Assembly: GCF_018614975.1 (NCBI RefSeq) | Contig: NZ_JAGGNR010000011.1 | Location: forward strand, 434,001-498,000 | Direction of reading: 5' to 3' | Source: Paenibacillus polymyxa | GTDB taxonomy: Bacteria > Bacillota > Bacilli > Paenibacillales > Paenibacillaceae | Length of the DNA stretch: 64,000 nt | Shown: in pieces, positions 15,581-25,042 of the stretch | Numbering within the stretch: position 1 is the stretch's first letter | Layout: each line of letters opens with the position of its first letter | Made by a program: the position numbers and the translations under genes | Notes under the pieces: generated by a model | What the model was told of the DNA's origin: nothing | Seen by the model: the letters and a program-made list of their open reading frames with translations, nothing else | The model's database searches: none

Positions 15581-17596
15581 ATGATGGATTTGTCTGCCTA
15601 CCGTGACATCTTTATCGAAGAACTGAATGATCAACTGGAACGTATGGATCAGTCTTTGTTGGCATTGGAGCTTACACCTTCTGTAGAACTGGTTCAGACG
15701 CTGTTTCGGGCAGCCCATACCATCAAGGGATCGGCATCCACAATGGATTTCCGTGAATTAAGCGACCTCACGCATGAAGTGGAGTATGCCCTTGAATGGG
15801 TCCGGGAGAAGAAACCGGAGATAACATCGGAGCTAATTGATACGTTGTTCCGCTCTTTGGACGCCATGAAGGTGCTTCGTGATCAGTACATCCGTGGGGA
15901 AGCCTATGCAGACTTTCGAACGGTAGTTCGAGAAATAAAGGATTTAATTCAAACCCCGGCAGTCGTCGGGAAACTTGTAACACCTCAATTGCAACCAGCA
16001 GAATCGATTGTTGCACAGGTAGCTATTGTATCAGGCAAACAGCTATTGTCCATTCACATTGTGCTGGAACAGAAGTGCATGATGAAAGCCGCAAGATATC
16101 ATATTTTGCGACAACACATTGAGGGTATATGCGGTACGGTTGTCGCTACTTCGCTCATGGAGAGCCAACCGGGTGCGGATAATGAAGATGATCAATATGC
16201 TCAGTTCATCATCATCGTGGCAACGTCGAAGGACCCACAGCAGCTTAAGGAAGAGTTGTCTTCAGACTCGGATATTCATATGCTGGAGATTGATCCATAT
16301 CTGCTGGAATCCAATGAGGTTGCAGCGACTTCTGCACCACTTGAATTAATCTCTGAAACAGAGCAAACAAAACAAAGCTTGCCTACCGTGACTACGTCTG
16401 GCCCGGGTGAGAAAGTGAAAGCTGCTCAACCTACAGTTCGTGTGAGTGTTGAACGTCTGGATCATTTGATGAATTTGGTCGGTGAACTGCTAATTGATCA
16501 GACATCCCTTGCAGATCTTAGTGGATCGGGTGTGCGTAAAGAGCCATCTTCACTCATTCAGAGTATTAGTGGTGTATCAGATCATATGGGCAGGGTAATC
16601 AAAGAGCTTCAAGAAGGTGTAATGAAGACACGGATGTTACCCATTGATCAACTATTCAGTCGCTTTCCGAGATTGGTTCGTGACCTTTCGCAGAAGCTGG
16701 GTAAAGATCTGGAACTGGTTATTCAAGGTGGAGAGACTGAACTGGACCGAATGATCATTGAAGAATTGAGTGACCCGCTGATCCATCTCATCCGCAACAG
16801 TGCTGATCATGGCATTGAAAGTGTAGAGGTTCGGGCGCAGAACGGTAAGCCGTCCAAAGGACGTATTACATTAACTTCGTTTCATGAAGAAAATCATGTT
16901 GTCATTTGTTATTCGGATGATGGCAAAGGTATCGATGGTGAGCAGATTAAAGCTTCCGCCTTGGGCAAAGGTATCATTAGTGAGGAACAGGCTGCACGTC
17001 TAACAACACAGGAAGCTGTCCATCTCATATTTGAGCCTGGTTTTTCCACAGCTTCTGCAGTCAGTGAAGTATCGGGGCGCGGTGTTGGAATGGACATCGT
17101 GCGTAGCCAGATCGGGCGGCTTAACGGCATCATTGATATTGATACGGAGGTTGGTGTAGGCACCACATTTACGATTCGTCTACCACTCACATTGGCGATT
17201 ATTAAAGGTCTGTTAGTTAAAGTATCGGGCCGTGTGCTGATCTTGCCGATGTATAATGTTGCTGAGATTGTTCGAATTTCACCTGAAGATATTCAGATGA
17301 TCCAGGGGCAACAAGCCATTCTGAATCATGGACGAATTGTACCTTTTCACCGACTGTGCGACAGGCTCAACTATCCACGAACGGACCGCAAATCCAAGAC
17401 TATTCCACTTGTGATCGTGCGTTCCGTTGATAAAATTGCAGCTTACGCAGTAGATGAGATTATAGGAAATCAGGAAGTGGTGATCAAGACACTCGGTACG
17501 TATCTGGGTGCGATGAACCATCTATCTGGCGCAACGATCCTCGGTAATGGTAAGGTTGCCCTTATATTGGACGCGTCCTATCTGGTGAGTCTTTAA
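15581..17596 (+). CDS. cheA: Chemotaxis histidine kinase CheA
   Basis: 671 residues with all five CheA regions: an HPt domain with the phospho-accepting His46 in AAHTIKGSA, a P2-like ferredoxin-fold segment (about 150-250), the dimerisation helices (about 285-350), an HATPase domain with the N-box HLIRNSADHGIE and the GRGVGMDIV loop, and a C-terminal CheW-like domain. AGGGAGG precedes a double ATG. It is the last gene of the MCP-cheW-cheA operon and ends at a strong hairpin. No response regulator is encoded here, so its phosphate must go to a CheY or other partner elsewhere. Confidence 0.93.
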   Translation: MMDLSAYRDIFIEELNDQLERMDQSLLALELTPSVELVQTLFRAAHTIKGSASTMDFRELSDLTHEVEYALEWVREKKPEITSELIDTLFRSLDAMKVLRDQYIRGEAYADFRTVVREIKDLIQTPAVVGKLVTPQLQPAESIVAQVAIVSGKQLLSIHIVLEQKCMMKAARYHILRQHIEGICGTVVATSLMESQPGADNEDDQYAQFIIIVATSKDPQQLKEELSSDSDIHMLEIDPYLLESNEVAATSAPLELISETEQTKQSLPTVTTSGPGEKVKAAQPTVRVSVERLDHLMNLVGELLIDQTSLADLSGSGVRKEPSSLIQSISGVSDHMGRVIKELQEGVMKTRMLPIDQLFSRFPRLVRDLSQKLGKDLELVIQGGETELDRMIIEELSDPLIHLIRNSADHGIESVEVRAQNGKPSKGRITLTSFHEENHVVICYSDDGKGIDGEQIKASALGKGIISEEQAARLTTQEAVHLIFEPGFSTASAVSEVSGRGVGMDIVRSQIGRLNGIIDIDTEVGVGTTFTIRLPLTLAIIKGLLVKVSGRVLILPMYNVAEIVRISPEDIQMIQGQQAILNHGRIVPFHRLCDRLNYPRTDRKSKTIPLVIVRSVDKIAAYAVDEIIGNQEVVIKTLGTYLGAMNHLSGATILGNGKVALILDASYLVSL

Positions 17597-17622
17597 TCGG
17601 TAAATAAGTATTATGCAGGCCA

Positions 17623-17660
17623 AAGAGCCTCATCATCCATACCTGGATGGTGGGGCTCTT
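17623..17660. terminator. Bidirectional terminator between cheA and the LysR gene
   Basis: AAGAGCCTCATCATCCA pairs with TGGATGGTGGGGCTCTT around a four-base loop. Confidence 0.8.
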
Positions 17661-17679
17661 CATTGTACCTTTTGACCAC

Positions 17680-18564
17680 TCAGGATTTGAAAATAAGATC
17701 CATAAATCGGTTGGCTGCCAGAGAAATCGGCATATTACGTTTGGTCATAATCCCCACATGAGAAGGCGGGAGTGGGACATCAAGCTGAATTTCGAAGAGA
17801 GAACCTTCTTCCAGCTCTTTGGATATAAATTCACGTGTGACATAGGAAATACCCAATCCCCGACGGGCAAATTCAATGAGCAGATCAACGCTACCCACCT
17901 CAATCTCAGGCTTCAGCGTGTAATTATAGCTGTTAAACAACTCGGTTATAGCCATCCGAACCCGGCTGTTCCGGGAGAAGAGGATCAGTTGATGCTCTAG
18001 AAGCATCTCAAGTGTCATGACTTTACCCTTCAACTGAGCATATCGTTCCCCAGCTACAAAGCAGTCTTTCAACTGAATACTTTCTCTGACTTCAAGCTGT
18101 GGATCAACAATGGGCATCCGAACAACACCAAGATCGATCTTGCCTTCTTTTAGAAAGGTAATGACTTCCGGCGTGGTTCCATGACTCAGATGTAGCTTGA
18201 TGTTAGGGTACAAGGTGTGGAATTCCTCTAGATACGCCAGCATGTAATGCTTGAACAGGGAGTCACTGCCACCAATTCTCAATTCACCATTGTCGAGATT
18301 CTTCAGTGCGGCCATTTTTTCTTCCGCAAGTGAGATCAGAATCTGGGATTGTTCAATATAGGAGTACAGACTGGCACCTTCCTGTGTCAATGCTACACCC
18401 TTGGAATTTCGATAAAACAAGATAAGACCAAAGCTCTCTTCTAATTGCTTAATGGCATGACTGACGCTGGGTTGAGTGATATACAGTGCTTTCGCAGCCT
18501 GTGTCAAACTTCCCGTTTTGGCGGCCCAATAAAAGACTTTATATAGTTCGTAATTTGTTGTCAT
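17680..18564 (-). CDS. LysR-family regulator divergent from zwf
   Basis: 294 residues: an N-terminal winged helix-turn-helix (AAKTGSLTQAAKALYITQPSVSHAIKQLE) and the two-lobed effector domain from about residue 90. LysR regulators often control the divergent neighbour, here zwf-tal-gnd, and the 112-bp intergenic region contains repeated TATAGCT sites. The effector is unknown. It converges on cheA, with a shared terminator. Confidence 0.88.
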   Translation of the reverse strand: MTTNYELYKVFYWAAKTGSLTQAAKALYITQPSVSHAIKQLEESFGLILFYRNSKGVALTQEGASLYSYIEQSQILISLAEEKMAALKNLDNGELRIGGSDSLFKHYMLAYLEEFHTLYPNIKLHLSHGTTPEVITFLKEGKIDLGVVRMPIVDPQLEVRESIQLKDCFVAGERYAQLKGKVMTLEMLLEHQLILFSRNSRVRMAITELFNSYNYTLKPEIEVGSVDLLIEFARRGLGISYVTREFISKELEEGSLFEIQLDVPLPPSHVGIMTKRNMPISLAANRFMDLIFKS

Positions 18565-18574
18565 AGATGTGGTC

Positions 18575-18612
18575 TATAGCTCCTGTGAAATATATTAATT
18601 ACTTGTATAGCT
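18575..18612. promoter_or_regulatory. Candidate LysR operator between the regulator and zwf
   Basis: TATAGCT occurs at 18575-18581 and again at 18606-18612, 31 bp apart (about three helical turns). The second copy is part of the near-palindrome TATAGCTATA. The T-N11-A style and spacing suit a LysR dimer pair. Confidence 0.4.
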
Positions 18613-18676
18613 ATAAAACGTATTATAGTGTAACTACAACAAAGAAACCAGAGTTACTTGGAAGGAGAACGGTGAG

Positions 18677-20200
18677 ATGGAACCAACTACCATTGTTTTA
18701 TTTGGTGCTACTGGCGATTTAGCCAAAAGAAAAATATATCCTGCCTTATATAACCTATATCTTGAGCAGAAGCTTCCGGAAACCTTCTCATTGATTGGTC
18801 TGGGGCGTAGAGATTGGTCTGATGAATTCTTTCAGGCACAAGTGGAAAAATCATTAAATGAATTTTCCAGACGCCAGGCTGATCCTGAAGTTGTGAAGTC
18901 ATTTGTGAAAGCTTTCCGCTACAGTGTATTGAATATAAGCCATAAGGAAGATTATATAAAGCTGTTGGGATTAGTTGAACAAAGAGAAGCTGAGCTTGGC
19001 ATTCCGTCAAATCGCTTGTTTTATCTCTCGGTTGGTCCGGAGTTTTTCGAACCGATTGCCGAGAATATTCAAGAAAGTGGGCTGGGTTCCACAGAGGGCT
19101 GGAAACGCTTCGTCATCGAGAAGCCATTTGGTCACGATCTGCAGTCCGCCAGAGACCTTAATCGCAAATTAAGCGAATCGTTCACGGAGGAAGAGATTTA
19201 TCGGATTGACCACTATTTGGGCAAACCGATGGTACAGCGTCTGGAGACATTGCATCAGAGTAACCCAATCATGAAGGCGTTATGGAACAACCGATACATC
19301 TCCAATGTGCAAATTACGGCAAATGAGACTGTAGGTGTCGAAGAACGTGCATCCTATTATGATCATGTTGGTGCAGTACGAGACATGTTCCAGAATCATA
19401 TGTTGCAATTGCTCATGATGATGGCGATTCAACTTCCATACAACAGTACTTCCGAAAAAGTTGGATTGAAGAAAAAGCACATCATGGAATCGATTCAGCC
19501 GTTACAAAAACAAACTGTGGGCGCAAACATCATCCGTGGACAGTATGCAGCAGGCAACATTCAAGGCCAGCCGGTAAATGCTTATGCTGCTGAACCGGGT
19601 GTAGCCGAGAATACAATGAATGACACATTCATTGCTGCCAAATTGCAAATTGATGATTTCTTCTGGCGTGGTGTTCCGTTTTACATTCGTACGGGTAAAA
19701 GAATGAAGGAGAAATCAACACGTATCGTGATTGAATTCAAAGAACCTTCAGGACAGACAAATGTGCTGAAAAACAAGGGTTCCAAGCCAAACCTGCTTGT
19801 CATTGAGATGAGTCCGGATCAGAGCATGACATTGCAACTGAATGCAAGTGATCCTGAGAATAAAGGTGAATTCAAACCGGTTCATATCGATCTTTCTCCG
19901 GATAAAGGTGACCTCGCGGAAGCTTACGAGAATTTGATTCGTGATGCTCTGCTGGGTGATCCAACATTCTTTGCCCACTGGGATGAAGTAGAATTGTCAT
20001 GGGCGTGGGTGCAGCCAATTCTGGATGCATTCCAGGAAAATCTGTTGCCACTTCATCTGTATCCTGCGGGTAGCTATGGACCGGCTGAATCAGATGTTAT
20101 GCTTGAAGAAGAAGGTCACCACTGGTGGTTTGATGAGCAGGCGGATCAGGAGTCTGTAGTTACAAATAGCATACCCTTGGCGGTTAATGCGAATCTCTAA
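18677..20200 (+). CDS. zwf: Glucose-6-phosphate 1-dehydrogenase
   Basis: 507 residues, the usual length. Oxidises glucose 6-phosphate to 6-phosphogluconolactone with NADP+, the first step of the oxidative pentose phosphate pathway. The coenzyme-binding GATGDLAKRK is at residues 10-19 and the substrate-binding/catalytic RIDHYLGKP at about 176-184. The ATG is 8 bases after GGAGAA. It is first in the zwf-tal-gnd operon and is transcribed divergently from a LysR regulator. No lactonase (pgl) gene is present in the group. Confidence 0.96.
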   Translation: MEPTTIVLFGATGDLAKRKIYPALYNLYLEQKLPETFSLIGLGRRDWSDEFFQAQVEKSLNEFSRRQADPEVVKSFVKAFRYSVLNISHKEDYIKLLGLVEQREAELGIPSNRLFYLSVGPEFFEPIAENIQESGLGSTEGWKRFVIEKPFGHDLQSARDLNRKLSESFTEEEIYRIDHYLGKPMVQRLETLHQSNPIMKALWNNRYISNVQITANETVGVEERASYYDHVGAVRDMFQNHMLQLLMMMAIQLPYNSTSEKVGLKKKHIMESIQPLQKQTVGANIIRGQYAAGNIQGQPVNAYAAEPGVAENTMNDTFIAAKLQIDDFFWRGVPFYIRTGKRMKEKSTRIVIEFKEPSGQTNVLKNKGSKPNLLVIEMSPDQSMTLQLNASDPENKGEFKPVHIDLSPDKGDLAEAYENLIRDALLGDPTFFAHWDEVELSWAWVQPILDAFQENLLPLHLYPAGSYGPAESDVMLEEEGHHWWFDEQADQESVVTNSIPLAVNANL

Positions 20201-20236
20201 ACCAAAATACAAAATATATCTGGAGGTAATTTAATC

Positions 20237-20902
20237 ATGAAATTTTTTATCGATACAGCTAACGTGGAAGATATCCAAAAAGCATACAAAATCGGCGTAT
20301 TGTCTGGTGTAACAACAAATCCATCTTTGGTAGCCAAAGAGGGCGTGAAATTCGAAGATCGTATTGAAGAAATCTTGCGTTTGGTACCTGAAGTGGAGTC
20401 CGTATCTGCGGAAGTTACACCAGATGCTCTTACTGCTGAAGAGATGATTGCACAAGCAGAAGAATTGATCAAAATTAACAACAGCGACAAAAACATTACC
20501 ATCAAACTGCCAATGACACTTGCAGGACTTGAAGCTTGTCGTTACTTGACCAAAAAAGGTGTGAAAACCAACGTAACGTTGATCTTCACAGTGAATCAGG
20601 CGCTTCTGGCTGCGCGTGCTGGTGCCACATATGTATCCCCATTCTTGGGACGTCTCGATGATATCTCCGAGGATGGCGTACAATTGGTTACCAAAATTGC
20701 TGAATTGTTCCGTACACATAACCTGGATGCACAGATTATTGCGGCATCTGTAAGACATCCGGATCACGTTACACGTGTAGCCATGGCTGGAGCACATATT
20801 GCTACTGTTCCATTCTCCGTCATTGAACAGATCTCCAAACACCCGCTGACAGATCAAGGTATGGACAAATTTGCAGCGGACTGGAATAAAACAGTACAAT
20901 AA
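20237..20902 (+). CDS. tal: Transaldolase (small TalC/FSA-type)
   Basis: 221 residues of the short transaldolase subfamily that includes transaldolase TalC/YwjH and fructose-6-phosphate aldolase. It starts [13 protein letters not shown] and has the Schiff-base lysine in NITIKLPMT (about residue 91). In this subfamily transaldolase activity (sedoheptulose 7-phosphate plus glyceraldehyde 3-phosphate) is the more common one in Bacillota. GGAGG lies 10 bases before the ATG. It sits between the two dehydrogenases of the oxidative pentose phosphate pathway, which supports that role. Confidence 0.92.
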   Translation: MKFFIDTANVEDIQKAYKIGVLSGVTTNPSLVAKEGVKFEDRIEEILRLVPEVESVSAEVTPDALTAEEMIAQAEELIKINNSDKNITIKLPMTLAGLEACRYLTKKGVKTNVTLIFTVNQALLAARAGATYVSPFLGRLDDISEDGVQLVTKIAELFRTHNLDAQIIAASVRHPDHVTRVAMAGAHIATVPFSVIEQISKHPLTDQGMDKFAADWNKTVQ

Positions 20903-20962
20903 ACTATAACCGTTTATTCGTTTCAACTTACTATATAAATAATGGAGTATTGGGAGGACATA

Positions 20963-22381
20963 ATGAGTAAACAACAGATTGGTGTTATTGGATTGGCAGT
21001 AATGGGTAAAAACCTGGCTTTGAACATTGAGAGCAAAGGTTTCTCGGTATCGGTATTTAACCGTTCCCCAGAGAAAACCCATGATCTTCTGAAAGAAACA
21101 GAAGGTAAAAATCTGACAGGTGCGTTCACTATTGAAGAATTCGTGGAATCCCTGGAGTCCCCGCGTAAAATTCTGATCATGGTGCAAGCAGGTAAAGCAA
21201 CAGATGCAACGATCGAGCAGCTGCTTCCTCATCTGGATCAAGGCGACATTATTATCGATGGAGGTAATGCTTACTTCCCTGATACACAACGTCGCAGTAA
21301 AGAACTGGAAGAAAAAGGTTTCCGCTTCATCGGAGCAGGTGTATCCGGTGGTGAAGAAGGCGCACTGAAAGGCCCGGCAATCATGCCAGGCGGTCAGGAA
21401 AGTGCTTATCGGTTGGTAGAACCGATCCTGACAGCGATCTCCGCCAAAGTTGGCGATGACGCTTGCAGCACATATATCGGACCAGATGGTGCCGGACACT
21501 ATGTGAAAATGGTGCATAACGGTATCGAGTACGGAGATATGCAGTTGATTGGTGAAGCTTATCACTTGCTCCAATCCGTATTGAACGTTTCCGTTGAAGA
21601 GTTGCATGAGATCTTCACGGAGTGGAATCAAGGGGAGCTGGACAGTTACCTGATCGAAATCACAGCAGATATCTTCTCCAAATACGATCCAGAAACGGGT
21701 AAACCAATGGTTGACGTTATTCTGGACGCGGCTGGACAAAAAGGAACAGGTAAATGGACAAGCCAAAGTGCGCTGGATCTCGGCGTTCCATTGTCCATGA
21801 TTACGGAATCCGTATTCTCCCGTTTCCTCTCTGCGATGAAGGACGAGCGTGTAGCAGCTAGCAAAATACTTAATGGACCAGCGATTGAAGCGTTCTCCGG
21901 CGACAAAAAAGCGTTCATCGAGAACGTGCGTAAAGCATTGTTTGCAAGTAAAATCGTATCCTATGCACAAGGATTTGCACAAATGCGTGCAGCTTCCGAT
22001 GAATACGGCTGGGATCTGAAATACGGTAACATTGCCATGATCTTCCGTGGTGGTTGCATCATCCGTTCGCAGTTCTTGCAAAACATTAAAGAAGCATATG
22101 ACAAAGATGCAGAACTCAAAAACCTGCTCTTGGATCCTTACTTCCAAAACATCGTTGAATCTTATCAAGGTGCATGGCGTGAAGTTATAGCGGCTGCTGT
22201 AAAACAAGGTATTCCGGTACCTGGATTCTCCAGCGCACTGTCATACTACGACAGCTACCGTACAGAGCGTCTGCCAGCAAACTTGCTGCAAGCTCAACGT
22301 GACTACTTCGGTGCTCACACATTCAAACGTGTGGACAAAGAAGGTTCATTCCACTTCCAGTGGATGGACACAAACGAGTAA
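20963..22381 (+). CDS. gnd: 6-phosphogluconate dehydrogenase, decarboxylating
   Basis: 472 residues, typical for the NADP+-dependent long form. Oxidatively decarboxylates 6-phosphogluconate to ribulose 5-phosphate. The N-terminal Rossmann motif [15 protein letters not shown] is at residues 6-20, the GGEEGA substrate loop near 129 and the catalytic Lys in [12 protein letters not shown] near 184. The ATG at 20963 follows GGGAGG by 6 bases; the in-frame ATG at 20942 has no ribosome binding site. It is the last gene of the operon and is closed by a hairpin at 22400. Confidence 0.96.
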   Translation: MSKQQIGVIGLAVMGKNLALNIESKGFSVSVFNRSPEKTHDLLKETEGKNLTGAFTIEEFVESLESPRKILIMVQAGKATDATIEQLLPHLDQGDIIIDGGNAYFPDTQRRSKELEEKGFRFIGAGVSGGEEGALKGPAIMPGGQESAYRLVEPILTAISAKVGDDACSTYIGPDGAGHYVKMVHNGIEYGDMQLIGEAYHLLQSVLNVSVEELHEIFTEWNQGELDSYLIEITADIFSKYDPETGKPMVDVILDAAGQKGTGKWTSQSALDLGVPLSMITESVFSRFLSAMKDERVAASKILNGPAIEAFSGDKKAFIENVRKALFASKIVSYAQGFAQMRAASDEYGWDLKYGNIAMIFRGGCIIRSQFLQNIKEAYDKDAELKNLLLDPYFQNIVESYQGAWREVIAAAVKQGIPVPGFSSALSYYDSYRTERLPANLLQAQRDYFGAHTFKRVDKEGSFHFQWMDTNE

Positions 22382-22399
22382 TTTTAATTCCGAAAATAT

Positions 22400-22459
22400 A
22401 GCATTCCTGCAGTTGTCCTTGAATTTAGCTATTCAGGGAAGCTGCGGGAATGCTTTTTC
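22400..22459 (+). terminator. Terminator of the zwf-tal-gnd operon
   Basis: AGCATTCCTGCAG pairs with CTGCGGGAATGCT, followed by a T-run. Confidence 0.85.
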
Positions 22460-22627
22460 TCGTTAATGGTTCGAATTTGAATATCATCAAATTGTAATAA
22501 AATGTACGAATCTGGGTTTGGCAAACAGATGATCTGACTCATCAACTACGTTATACTTGTTCAGACGGACCTGTGTCCGTGATGAAAATTCAGAATACAA
22601 CTTATTGACGTGGAGGTTAGACCGGGC

Positions 22628-23731
22628 ATGTTTGTATTAGCGGGTATATTGTTTTTGGTCGTATACGGTTTATTAGTGTTCTACATAGGCTGGAGCGGTT
22701 GGAGTTGGATGAAACCAGTTGTGTCCGCCAGATTTCGATGGTTTTATATTATAGGGCTTGTATTTCTTGCCGTTTCCTTCATTCTGGCACGGGTATTTGG
22801 AAGCATTTCGTTCCTCGGTATCATCGGTTCTTACTGGCTGGCAATCTTCTCGTTGTTATTGCTGATCCTGCCCGTCGTTCACCTGACGATGTGGCTGCTG
22901 AGATTAACCCGTATTCCAAGACATCACACACAGAAATGGGCGGGAGTCGTTACGCTGGTACTGTTAGTGTCAACAATGGGGTATGGAATTTTCAACGCCT
23001 ACAGCCCGGTAGTGAGAACATATAATATCCAGATTGATAAAAAAGTAGAAGGTGTAGATAAGCTCAACATTGTCATGGCTGCCGATATGCACTTCGGACT
23101 TCTGTCTGGCCCTGCACATGCCAAACGCATGGTGGAGGAAATTAATGCACTGAAGCCGGATCTGGTGCTGTACCCTGGAGATATTATTGATGACAATCTG
23201 GATATGTACCTCAATAGCGGAATTGCCGATATTATCAGTGACATTCAGGCTCCGTACGGCGTCTATGCTTCTCTTGGGAATCACGACAAGTTCGATGGTC
23301 CGATTGAAGATCTGATCGCTGCGCTGGAGAAGAGCAACATGCAAGTGCTGTACGATGACAAGATCGTACTGGATGACAAGATCACCCTGATTGGACGTAA
23401 AGACCGGACAGAGAAGGATCGCGCAGAAGTAGCTACGTTAATGCAAGGTACTGAGTTGAGCCAACCGGTACTTATGATGGATCACCAGCCGTATGATCTG
23501 GATATTGCGGAACAGAACAACGTAGATCTGGTCGTATCCGGTCACACACATCGTGGTCAGATTGCACCTGCTCAGTTCATCACACAGGCTATATATGAGA
23601 ATGATTGGGGTTATCTGCAAAAGGGCTCCATGCACTCCATCGTAACCTCCGGATTTGGCTTCTGGGGACCTCCAATTCGCACAAGCAGCCGTTCGGAGAT
23701 TGTACAGATTAATGTGACCTTCCAGCAGTAA
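22628..23731 (+). CDS. Membrane-anchored metallophosphoesterase
   Basis: 367 residues. Four hydrophobic helices in the first 130 residues are followed by a calcineurin-like phosphoesterase domain with the metal motifs DMHF, YPGDIIDD, GNHDKFD and SGHTHRGQ in order. The class resembles YkuE/YaeI-type enzymes that act on membrane lipids or nucleotides; the substrate cannot be named. The ATG at 22628 lies 11 bases after GGAGG; a GTG at 22610 lies before that site. It is monocistronic. Confidence 0.88.
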   Translation: MFVLAGILFLVVYGLLVFYIGWSGWSWMKPVVSARFRWFYIIGLVFLAVSFILARVFGSISFLGIIGSYWLAIFSLLLLILPVVHLTMWLLRLTRIPRHHTQKWAGVVTLVLLVSTMGYGIFNAYSPVVRTYNIQIDKKVEGVDKLNIVMAADMHFGLLSGPAHAKRMVEEINALKPDLVLYPGDIIDDNLDMYLNSGIADIISDIQAPYGVYASLGNHDKFDGPIEDLIAALEKSNMQVLYDDKIVLDDKITLIGRKDRTEKDRAEVATLMQGTELSQPVLMMDHQPYDLDIAEQNNVDLVVSGHTHRGQIAPAQFITQAIYENDWGYLQKGSMHSIVTSGFGFWGPPIRTSSRSEIVQINVTFQQ

Positions 23732-23740
23732 TACAGAGTG

Positions 23741-23764
23741 CCCTTCGAGAGAAGGGTCTTTTTT
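23741..23764 (+). terminator. Terminator after the phosphoesterase gene
   Basis: CCCTTC-GAGA-GAAGGG, followed by a T-run. Confidence 0.8.
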
Positions 23765-23911
23765 GTTCGAGCAAGTGATAGTTGTTGGATGACTCAGTTT
23801 GAATCTGCTCCAAAATGTGAATATTAATACATATGGCCCTTAAACGTGGAAGCTTAGGAAAATAACTCATGTTAAAGGAATGAAGTGGAGCAGCAGTAGT
23901 AGTATTTTTGG

Positions 23912-23940
23912 TTGACACCGTTTTCAGGTTATGATAAATT
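23912..23940 (+). promoter_or_regulatory. licT-bgl promoter overlapped by a cre-like site
   Basis: TTGACA at 23912-23917 and TAAATT at 23935-23940 are 17 bp apart. TGACACCGTTTTCA at 23913-23926 matches the cre consensus with one mismatch and covers the -35 box, so CcpA binding would block polymerase (inference). Confidence 0.6.
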
Positions 23941-23948
23941 TAGATCCG

Positions 23949-24026
23949 AGGCTTGTTACCGGTAATGCGGGCAAAACCACTATGGAAATGATTTTATTAT
24001 TTCTGTTTTGGTTTTGCCCTTTTTTA
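23949..24026 (+). promoter_or_regulatory. RAT antiterminator 1 with overlapping terminator, licT leader
   Basis: The RAT core GGCTTGTTACCGG..GCGGGCAAAACC is at 23949-23977. Its 3' part GGGCAAAACCA also forms the 5' arm of a terminator with TGGTTTTGCCC at 24009-24019 and a T-run, so the two structures exclude each other. This is the classical LicT target, and it places licT under its own control. Confidence 0.88.
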
Positions 24027-24055
24027 TTCCTCAAAAAAAACCAGGTGGGTCCATA

Positions 24056-24910
24056 ATGATTATTAAACAGATATTTAATAACAATATTGTCAGTACCGTG
24101 GATGACAAAAATCAGGAACTGCTGATCCTCGGCCGGGGTATCGGATTCAAGTTCAAAGCAGGCGATGAGATTGATGAAGAGCGGATTGAGAAGGTATTTC
24201 GTCTTCAGGATGCATCAATCTATGAGAAATTCAAATCCATCGTAGCTGAAGTGCCGATTGAGATTCTGCAAGCAACAGATGATATTGTGACACTTGCACG
24301 AACGCAATTGAACAAAACCATCAGTGACGGGATCTATGTCTCGCTGTCTGATCACATTCATTTTGCTGTTCAACGCTTGGAAAAAGGAATGATTACTCGT
24401 AATCCACTTTCTTGGGAAGTTCAGCATTTCTATAAGGCGGAGTATGATGTGGCCAGAGAAGCACTGACCTTGTTGAAGGAAAGACTGGATATTGAGTTTC
24501 CCAAAGATGAAATCTGTAATATTGCATTACATTTCATCAATGCGGAAGTAAATGATTCCATGAACGATGTCACTCATCTAATGCAGCTGCTGCAGGAGAT
24601 TATGAATATCATCAAATATCACTTCAACATCGAATTGGATGAAGATAGCGTCAATTATTTCCGCTTCATCACCCATTTGAAATATTTCTGTCAGCGTGTC
24701 ATTACGCATTCTTCACATGATGATGCCGAGGAGTATTTGTATGAAGTGGTTCGGAAAAACTATCCGGAGACATTCAAATGTATTGGCAAGATCGAGACTT
24801 TTATCCATAAGAACTATCAGTATGACATGACTCACTCTGAGCAGTTATATCTAACGCTTCATCTGGAACGTTTGATGAAAACCAAGCGGAACGAAAAGTC
24901 CACGCAATAG
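24056..24910 (+). CDS. licT: BglG/LicT-family transcriptional antiterminator
   Basis: 284 residues: an RNA-binding CAT domain (1-57) and two PTS regulation domains. The four phosphorylatable histidines fall at exactly the positions known for LicT of Bacillus subtilis: H100, H159, H207 and H269. It binds RAT RNA and prevents termination when a beta-glucoside is present (PRD1 dephosphorylated) and HPr phosphorylates PRD2. The ATG at 24056 follows AGGTGGG; the longer frame from 24008 overlaps the leader terminator. It is first in licT-bglP-bglH. Confidence 0.95.
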   Translation: MIIKQIFNNNIVSTVDDKNQELLILGRGIGFKFKAGDEIDEERIEKVFRLQDASIYEKFKSIVAEVPIEILQATDDIVTLARTQLNKTISDGIYVSLSDHIHFAVQRLEKGMITRNPLSWEVQHFYKAEYDVAREALTLLKERLDIEFPKDEICNIALHFINAEVNDSMNDVTHLMQLLQEIMNIIKYHFNIELDEDSVNYFRFITHLKYFCQRVITHSSHDDAEEYLYEVVRKNYPETFKCIGKIETFIHKNYQYDMTHSEQLYLTLHLERLMKTKRNEKSTQ

Positions 24911-24936
24911 AAGCAAATCACAACTGGATATCCTAT

Positions 24937-25017
24937 GGGCTTGTTACTGTTCAATCAGGCAATACCCGAATGAGATGGCGCTATCCATATGCGCTAGATT
25001 CGTTCGGGTATTTTTTA
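24937..25017 (+). promoter_or_regulatory. RAT antiterminator 2 with overlapping terminator, bglP leader
   Basis: GGGCTTGTTACTG..CAGGCAATACCC at 24937-24966 has the RAT layout. AATACCCGAA (24961-24970) then pairs with TTCGGGTATT (25003-25012) before a T-run. The operon is thus controlled twice by antitermination, before licT and before bglP. Confidence 0.88.
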
Positions 25018-25042
25018 TTGGAAAAATGAGGAGGGAAACATC

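Noticed and set aside
20231-22207. 658-codon open frame antisense to tal and gnd
   Set aside because: It is the mirror of two strongly conserved enzyme genes, is Cys/Phe-rich with no domain, has no ribosome binding site and results from codon bias.
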